NCBI RefSeq assembly: GCF_000143415.4
Contig: NW_003314281.1
Location: forward strand, 2,132,493-2,196,492
Reading direction: 5' to 3'
Origin: Selaginella moellendorffii
Lineage: Eukaryota > Streptophyta > Lycopodiopsida > Selaginellales > Selaginellaceae
DNA length: 64,000 nucleotides
The notes below the pieces were generated by a model, which worked only from the letters and a program-made list of their open reading frames with translations, made no database searches and was not told where the DNA came from. Positions 45,140 through 57,797 of the stretch are shown here, in pieces (within the stretch, counting starts at the first letter, position 1; each line of letters begins with the position of its first letter). The position numbers and the translations under genes were made by a program.

Positions 45140-46290
45140 AGCTCTTGGATCTCCTCCACTGTTTCAAGGACATGTTTGCTTGGGACTATAGCCAGCTTCT
45201 AGGAGTTCCCATGGACACAATCATGCACAATATTGTGCTTTCAGAATCAGCCAAACCAGTTCGTCAAAAGATGCGGCGTTTCAGCCCGGCAGCTCACACA
45301 GAGATGAAGTTGGAGATTGAGTGACTTCTGGCAGCCGGCTTTATTTACCCTTTGGAGAGCTCAGAGTGGGTGGCCAATCTCATCCCTACATGCAAGGCAA
45401 ATGGAAAACTCCACCTCTGCGTCGACTTTCAAGACTTGAACAAGGCAACTGTGAAAGATCACTTTCCGACTCTATTTATCGATGCGATTGTGGATGAGAT
45501 GGCTGGACACCGTTACTTCTCTTTCATGGATGGCTTTTCAGGGTACAACCAGATCTTCATTCATCCCAATCATCGAGATCTTACGGCCTTCCAGACACCT
45601 TGGGGCGTCTTCGCTTTCAATGTCTTCCCGTTTGGCTTGTGTAACGTCGGAGCTACCTTTCAGCGCTTTATGACCCACGCGTTTCACGACTTGATTGGAG
45701 GCGCCTTGAGGGTGTATATGGATGATCTGTGCACAGCCTCTGACTCCTTTGAGGACCACTTTGTGCACTTGGAGCAGATCTTCACTTGCTGCCAACAACA
45801 TAGGTTCTCATTGAACCTGGCAAAGTGTAAATTTGGGGTGACTGAAGACTGGTTACTAGGCTTTGATGTCTCGCAGGATGGGATCAAGCCCCAGGTAGCC
45901 AAGGCTCAAGAGATTCTGGATCGGAACCCACCAACCAACGTGAAGCAACTTCGCAGCTTCCTCAGGCAAACGGGTTTCTTTCACCGTTTCCTCCACGACT
46001 ATGCTGCATGTTCACGGCCCCTGATAGCTCTACTACAACACAATATTCCATTTGTCTGGGGTGAGTCCCAGCAACAAGCCTTTGAATCACTGAAGTAGTC
46101 ACTCCGTATGGCCCCAGTACTCCAACCACTAGAACACCAACTCCCTTTTGACATTTACATCACAATGGGTACAGAGGCTTTGGAGTATGCCTTTGCCAAT
46201 GTTCACAGCCTTGCAAGCCACCACATGCAACATACTATGCCTCACATTTGTTCAAGGAGACTGAGAAGAAGTACGTGGATGCAGAACTAA
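45140..46290 (+). pseudogene. Reverse transcriptase and start of gypsy RNase H, copy A
   Basis: The RT reads through FKDMFAWDYSQL, PVRQKMRRFSP, LCVDFQDLNKATVKDHFP, FMDGFSGYNQI, VFPFGLCNVGATFQRFM and the catalytic YMDD (45717-45728), followed by LRSFLRQTGFFHRF. A stop lies at 45322-45324 and another at 46096. The gypsy RNase H after it (QLPFDIYITMGTEALEYAF) is frameshifted and cut short by 46290. Length and order are those of a Ty3/gypsy pol. Confidence 0.85.
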
Positions 46291-47587
46291 ACCTTCGAGT
46301 GAGTTCCTAGTTGCCGAAGCTGCTTCCTTTGTGGTCCCAGCAACATTATAGGACATTGCAGTTTACCTGGATTCAGGTTAGTTCCCAGTGGATTCCTCAA
46401 TAGTACAACAGAAGGCATTGGAGATCTGAGCATGGGGGTTTTGCCTTCTCGACGGACACCTTTATAGGAGGACTTATCAGGAAGTTTTGTTGTGGTGTGT
46501 GGGTGAACACGAAATCCCTGAGCTGCTTCACACTTTCCACTCTTGTGTCGGGCATTTCTCGAGATGGGTCACAATATAGCTCCTCTTACGCCATGGCTAC
46601 TTTTGGCCTTGTATTCACTAGTACAGGTTGGCCTATGCAAAGGCATGTGAGCAGTGCCAATGGTTCAACCCCCAAAGCCATGTTCCATGTCTTCCTTTCC
46701 AGCTCATTACTTCTCCGGGTCCCTTTTTCTAGTGGGGACTTGACTTTGTCGGCCCGATCAACCCACCGAGCTCAAAAGGACAGCAATACATCATTGTGGC
46801 AATGGACTATTTCACAAAATGGGTTGAGGCCACCCCTCTGTGATAGGCAGATCAACAGTCTATAGCAAAGTTTGTCTACGAGTACATCATTTGTTGATTC
46901 GGAGTCCCTGCCATTTTGGTTTTTGATCGTGGTAGCGGCTTCCTTGGACAGGTGATGCAGCATCTTCTTCAGAAGCTGCAGGTCAAGCATGTGAAGAGCA
47001 GCAGCTATTATCTTGAGTGCAATGGCCAGGCCGAGTCTAGCAACAAGATATTGAAGATAATCATCTCAAAGCTTGAGGAGGATCACCCAAGGCGTTGGCA
47101 CGAGCACTTGGTTACGGCGTTGTGGGCCTTTCGGACGTCCTTCAAGACGTCCATCTCCGCAATCCCATTCTCCCTTGTCTATGGGACAGAGGCCGTGCTT
47201 CCAGTGGAGATCCAGGTGCCATCACTCTCACTTTCACTTCGATACGTAGTAGCGATGCAACTTAGTGATGAGGACAAGCTTCATGCATGTGACTTGGAGG
47301 TTCTTGCCTTGGAAGAACAGCGACAATCCACATTGGACCATCTCCTTCGAGGCAAGCAGAAGATCAAGTTAGTCATTGATCACCAGCTGTCTGCCAAACT
47401 ATTCGAGGATGGCGATCTTGTTATACTCAAGGAGTTCACGCCACCTTCGAAGTTCTACCCTCGTTGGACCGGCCCCTACTTTGTCCAGCGACACATCGGA
47501 GGCAGAGCATATGTACTAGTTGATGCTGATGGATGTGAGCTCCCACACACTCACAACCACTCTCATCTCAAACGCTTCATCTGGTGA
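46291..47587 (+). pseudogene. Integrase of gypsy copy A
   Basis: It begins with decayed linker and zinc-binding region in changing frames (46470-46720). The core follows: IIVAMDYFTKWVEA (about 46795), FDRGSGFLGQVMQ (46921) and YYLECNGQAESSNKILKIIISK (shown in part). The last 223 codons (46916-47587) are open and include ALWAFRTSFKTSISAIPFSLVYGTEAVLP and a C-terminal KFYPRWTGPYFVQ module, as in Tat/Athila-type elements. The element's coding part ends here. Confidence 0.85.
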
Positions 47588-48716
47588 GGCGTTCCTCTTC
47601 TCTTCTTTTTCTGTTTCTTTTTCTTCCTTTCTTTCACTTTACTTTCATGGCTACTTTTCTTACTTTCAGAGGGTGTTTCTCCATTGGACCATGGCCTGTA
47701 CCTTGGATTTCGTGCTCAGGCTGCATTGCCGTTTGTATGGAGGTTCCTCGCTTGGCTCAGTCTATGTTCTAGGTTCTTTGGCCCTTCCCTTACCATTACT
47801 ACATCCCACACATTCCCCTCACTCATTCCATATCATCTACACTCACATTTCCATCACCAATCACTTCCAGCAGCATTGCCCACACTTATCTCTAGATGCC
47901 CATCTTGCATCTTTCATTCTTTCACCATGATTCACATCTCCGTTTGAGGTCACATTTACACCATACCACGGGCACACATGCACCAGCAGCAATAGACACC
48001 CACCTCATTTGGATGTGCCATTTCCGAGATATCCTTACGACTATTTGCCGATGATGCATTAGCTTTTCTGGAGCGACTTTCTTCCAACCAGGTGAACCTG
48101 TTCACTCAAGGCACCTAAGTGGATCTTTAGGCAAGGCTACAGAAGCCAAAGCCACTTTCTTTCGCTCCAGCACTTAGTGGACACATGCCACCTCTCTTTA
48201 CCGGCAACCTAGCGACTATGCCGTCCTTTTCAGCTGCTGACTTCTTCAGTCCGACACATCAGACCGGCCACCTTCTCAGAGTGCCACCACCGTCTCGGCG
48301 CTCCACTATATCACTCCACCATATCGGTGCTGGAGCAGGCGCATGAATAGGAGCGAGAGCAGCGGGGGTTACCAGTTATAGGTACCCGGCTACTGGTTAC
48401 TGGTTACCGGTTACCAGCATCTCAATATCGATGTACATCAGTGACATGCACATGTTTTTCCACAATATTGGCGTTCTGGGCTACCTCTTCGTGGATTTCA
48501 GGGAATATTGAGGTGGCTTCTTCCCAAATTCCTGTGATAGAGGGTAAGTCAATGGTTACGTGTGCTTAAGGCATACATCTCCTTTCCATTTCAGCCCTTA
48601 TTTATCTTTGTTGCAAGCATTTTGGGCAACTTTGAGCAACTTGAGCACTAGCCTACAATCTTCTTGCTCCTGTCAACCCAGTTGCCTTGACTGGGCATTT
48701 GCAGTGTTAAGGGTAT
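47588..48716 (+). mobile_element. 3' region / shared LTR and leader between gypsy copies A and B
   Basis: A pyrimidine-rich start (TTCTTTTTCTG...) is followed by sequence shared with the end of copy B (47945-48420 against 52044-52524) and then with the leader of copy A (48425-48716 against 27310-28130). One shared block between two tandem copies is what LTR-LTR recombination gives. Short open frames here have no domain. Confidence 0.6.
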
Positions 48717-49840
48717 TTGATGATGGTTCAAACTAGACGTACGACAAATTGGCACCCTTCTACCTTACCTCAAAGCCCTAAGGTACGGAGTAAACTTTCT
48801 AACATTCAAAGGCAGCTTAGGTATGACACTGCACCTTCTCAGGCCGAGTCCTCTTCATCCTCGGCAAATTCCAATGACTTAGATGTACGAGCTATGGCAC
48901 AGCCACATTTAGCTCAACCTCAACTCCATGTTTTGCAGAAGGGGAGTCATCTGCCGACCTTCTCAGGTGTTGGAACAGTCTCTCCAACATCGCATATTAG
49001 TCTCTTTGATTACTACTACACCACAAACATGATTGTCGATGATGATCATATATGCTGTGACTTCTTGCAGTCTCTTGAAGGCAAAACAGCAACTTGGGCA
49101 GATTCTCTCCTCCTAGAGGACTAGACAGACTTCCAGACACTACTTGGTTCTTTCAGAGAACGCTTTATTGAAGAAAAACCCACAAATCGGCTACATGTCG
49201 ACCTCTTTTTGTTCCAGCAGGGTGCTCACGAGTCTGTTTCTGACTACATCACCCAGTTTTGAGCATACTGGAAGCAGTGTTGGGATCGGAAAGTGGTCCA
49301 AGATTTGCAAATGGGGATCACGACATTCACAGCGGGTCTGCGTGGGAACTTGCAGCGAAACATTCTTAAGAAGACATTCAAGTTTTGTCGTGAGGCATTT
49401 TCATTTGCCACGAAGCTGGAAACAAAGCTTCCTGGGGATTGCTAGAGTTGATTTCAACCAGGCCGTCACCCTGTCAGAGTCACCTTGTGTAGCTGTTCGC
49501 CCATCCACAACAAAACCCGTCGCTATTGAGCATACACCTCCGTCTATTGAGAACTTTGCCAACGAGATATGGCAGTTGAAGGAGATCATTCTTCAGCAAC
49601 AATCACACCATGACAAATTGCTCCAAGAGCTGGTGGAGTCTAGGAAAGAGGCCACTACAACTCAGGAACGCAGATTTAAATCCTGTTGGTGCACTCACTA
49701 CGAGACGAATACACACAACATGCAACGCTGCTTCAAGCTTCACCCAAAGCTTTGGCCTCCACCTTCCCAATGTGTCCAACAACGTCCCTTTGCTAATAAT
49801 TCTACATCGTCTCGGGGTCCAGAGATATATCAGGAGTAGT
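48717..49840 (+). pseudogene. gag of deleted tandem gypsy copy B
   Basis: Collinear with the copy A gag. Lesions include TAG at about 49122 and TGA at about 49259, plus a frameshift near 49435. The zinc knuckle has Tyr in place of its second Cys (CTHYETNTHNMQRC). Confidence 0.8.
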
Positions 49841-51004
49841 TGGAGCGACAAGCAATTGAGGCAGCCCCTTCGTCAAGCAAAGGCAAGGTACCTACTTCAT
49901 CAGTCAACACGATTTTGGCAGCTCTATACAGGTAGTAGCAGCAAACTGCAGCCACTTGAGCCCAAGCGAAGAAGGCAACCACTCAGCCCGGCATCAGTTG
50001 AGAGTGAATCTCTGTCGGCACCAAATTCAGTGACATAGAAGGTGGCTTGTAAACTCCCTTTCAAGTCACTACTCTCTTCTCCTCTTAAGATCTCACCAAT
50101 AGCTACTCCTGTTTTGGAGCTGGTTCTTCAACAGCTAGTTGACACTCTCGTCACCTTTTCGCTCCGAGATATGTTGTGTCTTGTCTCGGGATTTGGCTAG
50201 CGTTTAGAGGAGTTTGCACGGTCAGGAACACTAGAGAGCACTCTCAAGGGGTGCACATTGTCGACATGACAAGATATGGTGGAGATCCTGGCCCATTCTT
50301 CGTCCTGGTGCAGACTGGTACTTCCTCTTGTAGGATGGATGCTTTGGATGACTCCGGTTCTGGAAGCAATATTTTCTCTCTTGAAGCTGCCCTTTCGGCA
50401 CAGCTATAGATTAAATGAGAGCTCCTCCATCATGCTCAAGACCTTCGCCAACCACACCGTTCCTCCAGCGGGCATTTGCTGGGGTGTTATTTCTGAGGTA
50501 GATTTCCTCGTGGTTGACTACCAACGTCTTGGAACATCCTCATTGGAGGACTCTATCATCCTTGGCCGCTCATGGCAAGTCACAACCCATTGCACCATTG
50601 ACAATGCACAAGGCAAGATGGAAATTAATGATGGAACCCATAGCGCCACCTTTCTCAACAACCATAGTAGAGCTCTTTCTCAACAAGCCCTGCAAGCTCA
50701 GACTAAGATGGCCTCCACACCACACTTCCCTTCCGAGCTCACAGAGGTTTTTCCTGAGTTGGCAGTGGAGTCGACCATCTATATGACAGATGCTTTCTCC
50801 TGCAATGCAATTGACATGGTTGGAGGTGAGTCAGATAGCCTGAGACATCTCTCAGCTTCACTCTCTTTATTTGAGAGTAAGTCCGAGCCTCTAGCCACAC
50901 CCTCTTTATTTGATGGAAGGGCTTACAGAGTACGGGCCCATCTTTCACAAGACACAGCTGAACTCAATCCTCCTCAACAACTATCTGAAGTGTCATACAG
51001 CTAG
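49841..51004 (+). pseudogene. Protease region of gypsy copy B
   Basis: Contains the aspartic protease active-site segment MDALDDSGSGSN (50335-50370) and the SEVDFLVVDYQRLGTSS region in a different frame. This is the unoccupied counterpart of the site where transposon copy 2 inserted in copy A. Confidence 0.8.
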
Positions 51005-52043
51005 CATCTCCCTACTAAAATTGTGGTAGCTGATGACTCCAAGCATATTTTGTCATGTTGTTGCTTGGAGATGGAGGATGACATCCAGACACAGAATTTG
51101 TAGAAAGAATCAAGCCAATCAGACATGCTGTGTGCGAGTTATAGTTCTTTGAGTTCAGAATTTCCTACTGTGGAGCCCCCAGTACTCCAACCACCAGAAC
51201 GACAACTTCCTTTCAAAATTCCCATCATGACAGGTACAGAGGCTTTTGGAGTGTGCCTTTGCCAATGTTCACAGCCTGGCAAGCCACCACATGCAACATA
51301 CTATGCCTCACATTCGTTCAAGGAGACTGAAAAGAAGTACGTGGATGCGGAAAAAGAAGCGGTGGCTGTTGTTTATACCTTGGAGTGATTTTGTCACTTT
51401 TTCATTGGAGCCCGTATCCATTTCCATGTCTGTTTTACTGTGCTGACCTTTCTTTTATAGTGACAGATTCACAGTCCTCGTACATTATTTTGGATTGTGA
51501 CCATCCAAGAGTTCCAACCAACTTTTCACATGCGGCGGAAGTGTGTGATGGATCCGAGTGAGTTCCTGGTTGCCAAAGCTGCTTCCTTTGTGGTCCCAGC
51601 AACATTATAGGACATTGTAGTTTACCTGGATTCAGATTAATTCCCAGCAGATTCCTCACCAGTACAACAAAAGGCATTGGAGATCCGAGCACGGGGGTTT
51701 TGCCTTCTCGACGGACACCTTTATAGGAGGACTTCTCAGGAAGTTTTGCTGCAGTGTGTGGGTGAACATGAGGTTACTGAGCTCCTTTGCATTTTCCACT
51801 CTTGTGCGGGGCATTTCTCAAGACGGATCACAGCACAACTCCTCTTGCGCCATGGCTATTTTTGGCATCGGATTCACCAGGATAGCTTGGCCTATACAAA
51901 GGCATGTGAGCAGTGCCAACAGTTCAACTCTCAAAGCCATGTTCTATGTCTTCCTTTCCAGCTCATTACTTCTCCAGGTCTCTTTTACCAGTGGGGACTT
52001 GACTTCGTCGGCCCGATCAACCCACCAAGCTTAGAAGGACTGC
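51005..52043 (+). pseudogene. RNase H and integrase start of copy B, with RT deleted
   Basis: At about 51175 the sequence jumps from the position equivalent to 44310 of copy A to 46115. The extra RNase H and nearly all of RT are therefore missing; both ends share a GCCCC stretch. The gypsy RNase H then reads SHSFKETEKKYVDAEKEAVAVVY. The integrase zinc-binding region (HLYRRTSQEV, FHSCAGHFSRR, CEQCQQF) and the first core residues GLDFVGPINPPS follow. A second jump at about 52043 removes the rest of the integrase. Confidence 0.85.
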
Positions 52044-52524
52044 TTGAGGTCACATTTACACCATACCATGGACACACATATATGCACCAGCAGCAAAAGA
52101 CACCACTTCATTTGGACGTGCTGTTTCCGAGATATTCTTACGACCATTTGCCGACGATGCACTAGCTTTTCTGGAGCGACTTTCTTCCGACCGGGTGAGC
52201 TTGTTCACTCAAGGCACCTAGGCAGATCTTTAGGCGAGGCCACAGAAGCCAAAGCCACTTTCTTTTGCTCCAGCACTCAATGGACACATGCTACCTCTCT
52301 TTACCAGCAACCCAGCGACAACACTGTCCTTTTCAGCTACTGACTTCTTCAGTCCGACATTTCAGAGATGGCCACCTCCTCAAACTGCCACCACCATCTC
52401 GGTGCTCCACCATATCACTCCACCATATCGGTGCTAGAGCAGGAATAGGAGTAGGAGTGAGAGCAGGTGGTTACCGGTTACAGGTACCCGGCTACTGGTT
52501 ACTAGTTACCAGTTACTGGCTACT
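52044..52524 (+). mobile_element. 3' region of gypsy copy B
   Basis: Matches 47945-48420 and ends in the GGTTACCGG/GGCTACTGG tract, cut at 52524 by a family X unit beginning TGTAGCGCACC. Confidence 0.6.
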
Positions 52525-52686
52525 TGTAGCGCACCTTATCTCTCTCCCCTTAAGCCAACTGGAAAAGGGGCAATTGCTTGATGAGAGAGCCCTTAGTGGC
52601 TATTTTATCCCCATTTATCCCCTAAGGTTCCAAGGATCCACGGTGACAGTATATCCAAATCTCATCCCATGATCACATGCGCTACA
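52525..52686. mobile_element. 162-bp unit with 9-bp inverted ends, related to LTR family X
   Basis: The ends are TGTAGCGCA and TGCGCTACA, exact inverses. The first ~30 bp match the LTR start at 63934. It may be a solo or deleted LTR, or a small non-autonomous element. No target duplication recognised. Confidence 0.5.
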
Positions 52687-52987
52687 CTCACCCCCCCTTC
52701 AGAGATGTCAATGTCCTCATTGACTATTGACTAACAACCCCTACTAAGCCAAGGGGAACCAACACCTCCATTTCCACACTCAATCTACCAATCCTTCCAT
52801 TGTGTAGACCAGCTATTCCATGTGAGGCAACTAGTCATCCACCCGTACCACAGTCCCACGGTGGATACCTTCGTCCGTGGATACTCCACACAAGAGGAAG
52901 GACGTACGCATGGATGCCCAATACGTACGATTTCAAATTTAGGGGTAGGAATACCTTGCTCAAGGGTATATTATACTTTTAAGTGCC
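52687..52987. other. Unassigned non-coding stretch
   Basis: No gene; begins with a CTCACCCCCCCTTCAG stretch and continues without recognised repeats. Confidence 0.35.
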
Positions 52988-53882
52988 ACTAATCAATGGG
53001 AATCGAACCCTCGCGTATTGAGATTGGTCCCTCAATATTGCTACATGATAGCTTACCGTGTCTGCCAAACACCCTCGCTATCATGCCCTTTGTGTTAGTC
53101 TCATTTCGGTCCCAAATGCTATTTATGGAAAGTGTCCAGATTTGCTCATTTGGCATATCTACGGAATGTAGGGATTGTCCTGAACACAATGGTGTTCATT
53201 CCATGTCCAAATTCACAATCTAGGGACATTCCATATTTAGTAAGTTTCGAGCTTGTCCCAGAGACTAACTCCTGATACTAAGGGAGGCTTGGGGTGAAAG
53301 CCCAAAGCGTGTGTTCCTCAAGGGGGGGGGGGGGCTGTGGGGGGTTCCAAATGTATAGTAGGGATAGTGGGTAGGTCGGGCATGGCCGACCAACCTGAGG
53401 CATAGTCTAGCTCCTGCTTGCGTGCCTGTCCTTGTTCTGCGTCCGGCTTGGGTCTAAGCCCAAGTTCCATTCCATGCTAGTTGGTGGAGTACCCATGTCC
53501 TCGCGTTAGGCCACCGGTATGCCGAAATAGCGCCAGACTCCGTTTGGCTCTGTTTTGCGTGCTGGTCCTGGCATTGGGATGTTGGTTGCTCTAGGACTGT
53601 TCCAAGTCGCTCCGGGCCCCTGTCCCTTCGCTCCTTGGGCTTTATGCTCGGGAGTTGCTCCGTGGTTCGGTTCCATCACTCCTTGGCTCCATGTTTGGGA
53701 GTTTGGCACCGTTCCTTCGTTCAGTGGCCCAAGGCCCTGAACCTCGGGTTCCTGTGGGCACATGGCATGGACACGTGGCATGTGACACGTGGCATTTGTC
53801 ACGTGGCACAAAGAGGGTTTAGGTTCCGCTTCGTGGTGTTATCCTATGGTAAATCACCATAGGATAAAGGGTCAAAACCACG
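52988..53882 (-). mobile_element. LTR family X, inverted partial copy (left arm)
   Basis: It is the inverse of about 57804-58690, including the poly-G run at 53320 and the ATCCTATGG...CCATAGGAT hairpin at 53840-53870. With 53883-55300 it forms a head-to-head inverted repeat. Confidence 0.8.
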
Positions 53883-55300
53883 TGCGAAGGGACAGGGGCC
53901 CGGAGCGACTTGGAACAGTCCTAGAGCAACCAACATCCCAATGCCAGGACCAGCACGCAAAACGGAGCCAAACGGAGTCTGGCGCTATTTCGGCATACCG
54001 GTGGCCTAATGCAAGGACATGGGTACTCCACCAACTAGCATGGAATGGAACTTGGGCTTAGACCCAAGCCGGACGCAGAACAAGGACAGGCACGCAAGCA
54101 GGAGCTAGACTATGCCTCAGGTTGGTCGGCCATGCCCGACCTACCCACTATCCCTACTATACATTTGGAACCCCCCACAGCCCCCCCCCCCCTTGAGGAA
54201 CACACGCTTTGGGCTTTCACCCCAAGCCTCCCTTAGTATCAGGAGTTAGTCTCTGGGACAAGCTCGAAACTTACTAAATATGGAATGTCCCTAGATTGCG
54301 AATTTGGACATGGGACGAACACCATTGTGTTCAGGACGATCTCTACATTCCGTAGATATGCCAAATGAGCAAATCTGGACACTTTCCATAAATAGCATTT
54401 GGGACCGAATTGAGACTAACACAAAGGGCATGATAGCGAGGGTGTTTGGCAGACACGGTAAGCTATCATGTAACAATATTGAGGGACCAATCTCAATACG
54501 CGAGGGTTCTTGTCAAGCCAGTGCAAGACAGAGCAAAAGAGAACTAACAAGCTGGGCCAAGTATGCTCAGCTAAATAGACACTTAGGAATTCCTTCCTTA
54601 TGCTCATCCGGCCAAGTACAGATGCAAAGTCCAGTTTACTAACACTTGAACAAGAGGGGCTAATAAAGGGAACCAGCAGTACCGACCTCCTGCCATCGTG
54701 GCAGTAAGGTAAGAGTGTCCGTAAGGACTGGTCGACAGGTAACTTTCGATACCCAAAGTCACATTCGCGACACTCTCCCCCCCTAGGGAAGATCGACGTC
54801 CTCGTCGATGCACACTCGAGTCTAGAATACTGCCAAGGAAACAACTCCAGAAAAAGTTCACGGTACTCACACTATGTGAGAAATGCACCAACTTAAATGA
54901 GTTAGGGGGCAACCTCTTTGTCTAACGCGGATGCGCTACCAGCTCAGACACCTTCCGGCCGTCACTGACAAGGAAATGACCAATGGAGTCAGCCACCCTT
55001 GCTGCTCTAGGAGTCACCCAGCTTACAAAAGTGTGATACGCCCCTGCCCGCAAGGACATAGAGAGAGAAGCCAGAGGCCCCAACCCTCCTAAGCAAAGAA
55101 ACCAAACCCGTCGGTAAGGTTTAGATAGACTACTGTAAACAGGCAGTTAGAGTTGTTTACACGGTCACGCCCTTTTAACGGAATAAGGAACATTGACAGA
55201 GAGGCGGGTTATGTGACCAGTCGACAGTAGCTACCCCATGACTAGAGATTTCACCATGCACACAAAGTGCCGAAGCCAGTCTGCCTATACTGGCCCAAAC
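53883..55300 (+). mobile_element. LTR family X copy (right arm), lacking its first ~260 bp
   Basis: Begins inside the LTR (CGAAGGGACAGGGGCCC, equal to about 58059 of the next copy) and then follows 58062-59460 very closely. The short open frames that repeat between the copies are conserved only because the DNA is, and they occur on both strands. Confidence 0.75.
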
Positions 55301-57797
55301 TCAAAGATTAATAGATGGACAATATCAAAGTCAGAGACAATGATATCTTAGAAGCTTAATTATCAGTGATTATATCTTAGAGTAGAACACAAAAGTATTC
55401 TAAGCAAGTTATCATCCGATAAATCAGTATTATAGTAGATAGGAACCACCAAGATCATCATAATTTGGCAAACACAGGAATGACCATCCAACAAAATTCA
55501 ATAGCAAGGGTATCATCAAGAAAACTCAATGACCAAACTTAACTATCAAAGATTGCAGAACAACTTACCAAAGAAAACTCAAAGAACACAAAATATTATT
55601 GACTGACAAGCACAATGCTCGCGAATGTATCACCCGAAGGAAATAACATCCCAATCTATCAAAACTAACTCGAGCAATAGTCAACAGAACAGAATGAATG
55701 TGGCAAGACCAACAAACACTCGTTAATGCCAACTATCACACTAGCTAATCCGAATAGATCCCAGCTAACAATACCAAGGAACTTAAGTTGCTTAAGCAAG
55801 TGTTAGCAACATCCTATTGATGTCTCAAACCCAAGAGACCAATCCAAAGCAAACCACAAAGAACATGTGGTATTGCGAAAAGCCAAAAGCTATCAAAAAG
55901 AACAACTAACCACCATAAAAGATCATCAATTATCCCATCAAAAAGATATGCCAAACCATCGTCAAAGAAATAATCTACCATCCCAAAGAACGACAAATCA
56001 TTCTATACCAACAATAATCAAGCAAAATCTTTTGATAAGGACAAACAACTATCCCAGATGATAGTCAATCATCACTAATGATTGCTAGATGCAAAAACCA
56101 ACTTGAACATTGAAGCTAAAGAGCCAAAATGCCTTCCCCAACAACTTCTAACAAATGGAACAATGAACATGAAAACTCAAAGAACCAAAAGCTCAAAGAA
56201 GTTTATAGCTAAGTCTTGCCTAATAATGATCACGAGTCTCGCATGGACTAACTTCAATGCTGAAGAAAAAATCATGGTGCAACCCACAATATCCTCCTCA
56301 ACATATCTATAAGCCAAACTTTATAATGCAAAGCTAATGAAGAGCATGTCTGCATCAATCCAAAAGCTAAGCATAACGAAGCTATGCTGGACAAGTGATC
56401 ACCAAACGATCCTCCATGAATCCATCCATAGCAAGACGTAACTCACTTCATAACAAGCACAAAAAGAATCATCAATGATTGATATATCCCAATGCAAACC
56501 CAACAAGGGACCAACATCTTCAATATCAATCACTAACTCTTCATCTTTGTAGAGTTAGCATAGTCCATGACTAAATCACTTTTCAAGGAAAAGCCAAAGC
56601 TTAACCCTTACTAAATAATCTTGTCTAGAACACAACTAACTTAAATTTGTCACTCAGTTCATTTGAACGTCAACATAGTTGCTAACTAGCAAATGCACGA
56701 ATGCTAATAACACAAAGCCATAGCCAAATCATCAACACTATCTTTATCAAAACTAATGAAACTCGACATCAATCTTGCGGAGAGACATCTCATTTCACTA
56801 GAATCTCAACATCAACAATGTCAACGACAAGGCATCACTTCAATGCCATCAACACTAGAACAAAGCTAGAAGAAAGCACAAGTGAATCACCACTCAAAGC
56901 TCTCTAACAACTAAGCTAACCAAGGTCGAAAATACTTTAGTTAGTATCCGAGACCAATTTCTCAACAATACTCAGGTACAGATAACACTTCCTCAAGGAG
57001 TGAATCACCACGTCCAAGACTCCATGAATCCAACACTATGAACTAAACGCAACCAAATGATATCAACAGAGGTAGAGTCGACATGCCAACATGGAAAACC
57101 CATGTAAGTCTAACGACATGATCCTCCGCAACCCCATTCGGTAAAGCAGGCCCATCACTGATAAATCTTCATCGAGTGAAGCAAGTGTCAACAGTCCTTG
57201 ACAAAGTCTACAAGCAATCACTAGTTGCCAAGCAACTAACCATTATTTTTTTTTTCAACTTGCTTTCATGAGACCCAAACACTAAACTCACGTCATTTAG
57301 TCATACACTTGTCCAACATGAACGTGATACCTTCGGTATGAGATAAAAGTTCATTGACAAGCACAAACTAAATGACCACTCGAATCCAACTCAACTGCAA
57401 TAAGCTCACTAATGCATTTAGCCAATAGCTCTGAGCATGCCTTAAAGAGGCTAGCTATGCATGATCAACACTTAGCCGAAACTAAAGTGAAGTTCATGAG
57501 ATGAACTCATATCAGTACACAACCTCCTCATAGACCAAGCTATAGTACGGGTACCAACATCTCAACTGCAAACAACTAAGTTGGACATCACTATCCTCAG
57601 CCAAGGCGCAAAGCCATCAAGACCAAATCAAGATCAGTGAGAGCTCACTACTCTCATAGAGTCTAACGAAATGCAAAGTGCAACCTACCACCAAGCATAA
57701 CGCTACAAAAGAAAGGCACATGGGTCACCTTTCTAGAAAAGTGCAACGGCCACTTTTCTACATTAACTCCAGACTCTATCCAACTCAATTGCCTTAG
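55301..57797. mobile_element. Internal non-coding region of family X element, truncated
   Basis: Homologous to 59460-61965 over its whole length, with substitutions and small indels. It ends at 57797, where the next LTR begins. No open frame over 80 codons and no gag or pol motif: a non-autonomous (LARD-like) interior. Confidence 0.65.

Noticed and set aside
54304-54912. Frames repeated at 58500-59087 that look like conserved proteins
   Set aside because: They are kept only because the LTR copies are nearly identical DNA; open frames overlap on both strands and have no domain.
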